Shown: positions 61,596 to 64,000 of the stretch, in pieces | How the letters are laid out: each line of letters starts with the position of its first letter | Numbering within the stretch: the first letter of the stretch is position 1 | Origin: Siphlonurus alternatus | Lineage: Eukaryota > Arthropoda > Insecta > Ephemeroptera > Siphlonuridae | DNA length: 64,000 nt | NCBI GenBank assembly: GCA_949825025.1 | Contig: OX463778.1 | Coordinates: 29,531,265 to 29,595,264 of the forward strand | Direction of reading: 5' to 3' | Position numbers and translations under genes: made by a program | Notes under the pieces: model-generated | Told to the model about the DNA's origin: nothing | Database searches by the model: none | The model's input: only the letters and a program-made list of their open reading frames with translations

Positions 61596-64000
61596 CTGCA
61601 AACACGTCATCAATTTGTAATACCTTGTTCACATTTAAGAACGGTATTGAAAATAAAAAAATATATTAATACTGCAGAAAACATAATTGAATCTCATTAT
61701 TTTCTTACAATTTTGATTTTTTTTAAAGGATTTGTGCGTATGATTCAGTTATATGAACATATATTATATATTAATTAATAATTAATATACATATATACAT
61801 TAAAACTGGAGAAGTAAGTGGTAAATATGTATATGTTTTTAAATTCATTCAATATTGTACTAAATATAAATATTGTATTTATAAATTATGTATTTGTATT
61901 TAAAATAAGAAAATGTATTTTAATCTTATCGATCCATGCAGCATGTTATTTATTTTATTTTTTGTTTGAATAAGACAAAAGTTAATAGTTTTGAAATAAT
62001 CAAGTTGATGGGATATTACTCGCACTATAAAATGTTTCCCAATTTTTCATCAAATAATAATAATTATAATAATAATTTTCATTGAATAATATATTATTAT
62101 ATTTATATAAAACCGTTAACCATATTAATATATGCTTTTATTGTTAAAAAGATACACAATGCCGTGCAGGATTGTCAAGGTTCTCCAACTTTTGTCTCAA
62201 ACTGTACTGTGCAGCATGAAGAACAAGGAGCAGTCCTTCTGGCTCCTCGCACAGTACGTGGATACATAATATTCTATTGTGTTTTCATCTCCAGGCTTTA
62301 TCGTAAAGAATCAAATATCTCTCCATCACAAACACACCATGAAGTTTGTGTACCGACTTCGTTTAAACTTCTTCTCCTACTGTTGCTTCTGCAACTGACA
62401 CCTAACTGGTCCAGCAGTAAATTATTTATCCTCCATCTTAGCGCTCTCCCGTATCACCTTTTATTTCATTGTCACAGCAAGATTACCACACCTGATTGAG
62501 TACTTTTATATCTTTTATATTTTAGATGTTAAAAAAAATTAAAAGAACATTAAAATAAAAATGTGCCGAGTCATTTTAAGAATATATAACTATTTTATAG
62601 CTTTTGAGTGGGCGCAGCATCAGTAGATAGTAACAATCCTTCGTTTTATCTTGTCAGCTCGGAGAATTTTGTCATGGTTCGAGTTAAAAAGGTGGGAATG
62701 TAATATTGCAAATGTGATGTTGGTGTCACTACAATGCATGACATCACAAAAGCTTGCAAGTATCCCACGTCTCTGAGTGACATTACTCTGCGGCGCGGGG
62801 GTGCATCAAAAGGCCATCTAATACAGCACGACCCACTCAACCACAAACCATTGTTTCATTTAATGTCATTCTATACAATGATCAAAATATTTTGGATGGT
62901 ATTGAAAATTGTTATCACGCCTGGTCAATCAGGTAGAGTCCTTCCTCTGGACCACATCATCAATACATTAACTCTGCAGCTATCTATCATTGTAAGAGAT
63001 TTTTCAAAGCAAGAATGCACGCAATGACACTGCACTTGCAATTTCTTTGGTGAGAGAAAATAATGGCACGTCAAAGTCCTGCTTATATTGTATTACTATT
63101 TTCAACGAACTATCAAAACCTGACCCCTGTTCTGTTTCTCTATCATTCACGGTCTGAGATATGAGGAACTTTGATTCTATTGCTACACAATACAGCTGCA
63201 TGCATGAATGTAATACTGAATTCTATATATATCGAAATTTCAAAGTCGTTTTGCCATGTTTATTATAAAGGATCCCCAGAGCTCAACTAATTCAAAGTCA
63301 ACGTTTGGACTAAGCTTGAGCTAAGAATTTCTAACACAAATTATTATTATTACATTCATATATATGGACTGTGATGTATTGCTATTACATGTTGAAGTAA
63401 ACAAATAATAAATAAATTTAAGATGTTACTCGGGCGATGGTTTAACGACTGTGTAAAACATTATGCTAATGCGTTAAATGAACTTTTATGCTTGTAACTT
63501 AACTCGACTGGTCAACACGGCGGACAGACTTCTTTCTCTCTTCGTCAGTCAAGTTGCCGGCTCGAGGAGCCACAAAGGTAAAACACAACAACCTCGACCT
63601 CTGTAATCTCCCCTGCAGTAACAGTCACGAGGCAATTAACAGAGAATGCACTTTCTTATTTAAATATTAATCAAAAATTGTCCATTAAAATATGACTTGA
63701 TGGAACCCCTTAATACAGATGTATGTCTGCATGCGTGGCTGCAACTATATTATATGGCTGCAATATTTATTAAGTTCACTTTCAAGCAATATTTCCAAGA
63801 CTTTTTTAATATTTTTAATAAAAACATAAGGGTTGGATAAATTTTATCCATAAGTTTCATTACATGAGCTTACTGTAAAAATATACAATAAAATTTTCCC
63901 TTGATGTAAACTGTCAGTGCATATATTATACTATCAGCAAATTATAATATTATACATTTTTACATTCATAGTCTTTGATAATATATATTTTTATAATTAT
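61596..64000. other. Region upstream of ANKRD6 exon 61430-61595
   Basis: No coding exon or repeat family recognised. G/C-richer patches at 62160-62470, 62590-62960 and 63500-63620 might hold 5' UTR exons or promoter sequence of ANKRD6; open frames there are short and unlike known proteins. Confidence 0.35.

Overview
This window is nuclear DNA from an animal, most likely an arthropod. It is AT-rich, its genes are split by GT-AG introns, and it is full of DNA-transposon debris. The four protein-coding genes found are an eS26 ribosomal protein, PCNP, CDK5RAP1 and an ANKRD6/Diego orthologue whose central blocks recall arthropod Diego. I cannot name the species.

Layout. RPS26 runs on the + strand at 483-3765 in four exons, the first contributing only the ATG. 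PCNP runs on the - strand at 11935-7024 in four exons. CDK5RAP1 runs on the + strand at 12415-25491 in nine exons, head-to-head with PCNP (about 480 bp between start codons). ANKRD6 (Diego/Diversin) runs on the - strand at about 61595-30842 in ten recognised coding exons, with introns from 59 bp to over 12 kb. CDK5RAP1 and ANKRD6 converge on a repeat-rich gap at 25.6-30.7 kb. The four genes have unrelated jobs: translation, a nuclear PEST protein, mitochondrial tRNA methylthiolation, and planar cell polarity/Wnt signalling.

The most striking feature is a 6.8-kb foldback transposon (12622-19447) inside the first coding exon of CDK5RAP1. It is flanked by a perfect 9-bp target duplication (TTGGATCAG) and has terminal inverted repeats of about 0.8-0.9 kb. 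Its core is about 35 copies of a ~147-bp satellite unit whose polarity switches at about 14497. It separates a mitochondrial-type leader from the catalytic domains and brings a stop codon after three codons. Removing it with one TSD copy restores an open frame of 666 residues.

Further foldback elements share the same design, with long inverted arms studded with one short motif: 27884-29654 (AACGCGTT) and 33222-36436 (GGACGAAATACCCC, with another foldback nested inside). Smaller families are TTAA-flanked palindromic MITEs (six copies), several hAT elements with 8-bp target duplications, a pair of GGGGGACATTC MITEs, a 5S rRNA-derived SINE, fragments of non-LTR reverse transcriptases, and long (AT)n tracts. 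Several insertions have a matching empty site elsewhere in this window. No CRISPR array, tRNA gene or viral gene was recognised.
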